NCBI GenBank assembly: GCA_900762015.1
Contig: CAAFEX010000056.1
Span: forward strand, 1 to 12,541
Length of the DNA stretch: 12,541 nucleotides
DNA from: an uncultured Collinsella sp.
Lineage (GTDB): Bacteria > Actinomycetota > Coriobacteriia > Coriobacteriales > Coriobacteriaceae
Direction of reading: 5' to 3'
Shown: positions 12,537 to 12,541 of the stretch, piece after piece
Numbering within the stretch: position 1 is the stretch's first letter
Layout of the letters: each line of letters opens with the position of its first letter
Notes under the pieces: generated by a model
What the model was told of the DNA's origin: nothing
The model's input: only the letters and a program-made list of their open reading frames with translations
Database searches by the model: none
Made by a program: the position numbers and the translations under genes

Positions 12537-12541
12537 TTAAT

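Noticed and set aside
1..12541. CRISPR array, prophage, antiphage system, tRNA or rRNA
   Set aside because: There are no regularly spaced direct repeats, no phage or defence domains among the recognised genes, and no tRNA- or rRNA-like sequence was seen by eye.

Overview
The window is high-GC bacterial DNA with dense genes, short intergenic gaps and strong GAGG-type ribosome sites. The gene content (fructose-family PTS, split transketolase, lone larE, GlmS), the codon usage and the CCTGTCCC-containing palindromic repeats look like a gut Coriobacteriia genome, most likely Collinsella or a close relative. That assignment comes from recognition, not from a search.

Layout, left to right. Bases 1-271 are a promoter and leader with two overlapping LacI-type operator candidates. 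Bases 272-6267 are one six-gene plus-strand operon: PTS EIIBC, a GatZ/KbaZ-family protein, transaldolase, transketolase N-terminal and C-terminal subunits, and PTS EIIA. Bases 6268-6574 hold a weak terminator, a dispersed palindromic repeat, a roughly 100-nt elaborate hairpin and a second perfect hairpin. Then come larE (minus, 6575-7453), a HAD sugar-phosphatase-like gene (plus, 7627-8277), a bidirectional terminator, a LacI-family regulator (minus, 8391-9503), a 329-base regulatory and repeat region, glmS (plus, 9833-11680) with a strong terminator, and a GntR/FCD regulator (minus, 11795-12496) whose stop codon overlaps a repeat.

How the genes may work together. The first operon would import and phosphorylate a sugar (EIIA + EIIBC), pass the sugar phosphate to the GatZ/KbaZ-like protein, and route the product through transaldolase and a two-subunit transketolase, which is the non-oxidative pentose phosphate shuffle. 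It contains no 1-phosphofructokinase, no tagatose-6-phosphate kinase and no catalytic GatY/KbaY aldolase. My inference is that the GatZ-like protein acts as a ketose-phosphate epimerase producing fructose 6-phosphate, with D-tagatose or a related ketose as a candidate substrate. GlmS draws on the same fructose 6-phosphate pool for amino-sugar synthesis. The LacI and GntR regulators are candidate controllers, and LacI-like operator sequences with an ACGCAT core occur in four promoter regions of the window.

The most interesting items are the unusual PTS/GatZ-like/transaldolase/transketolase operon, a possible pseudoknot leader between its first two genes, and the structured element at 6435-6534. 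I saw no CRISPR array, prophage, insertion sequence, tRNA or rRNA.
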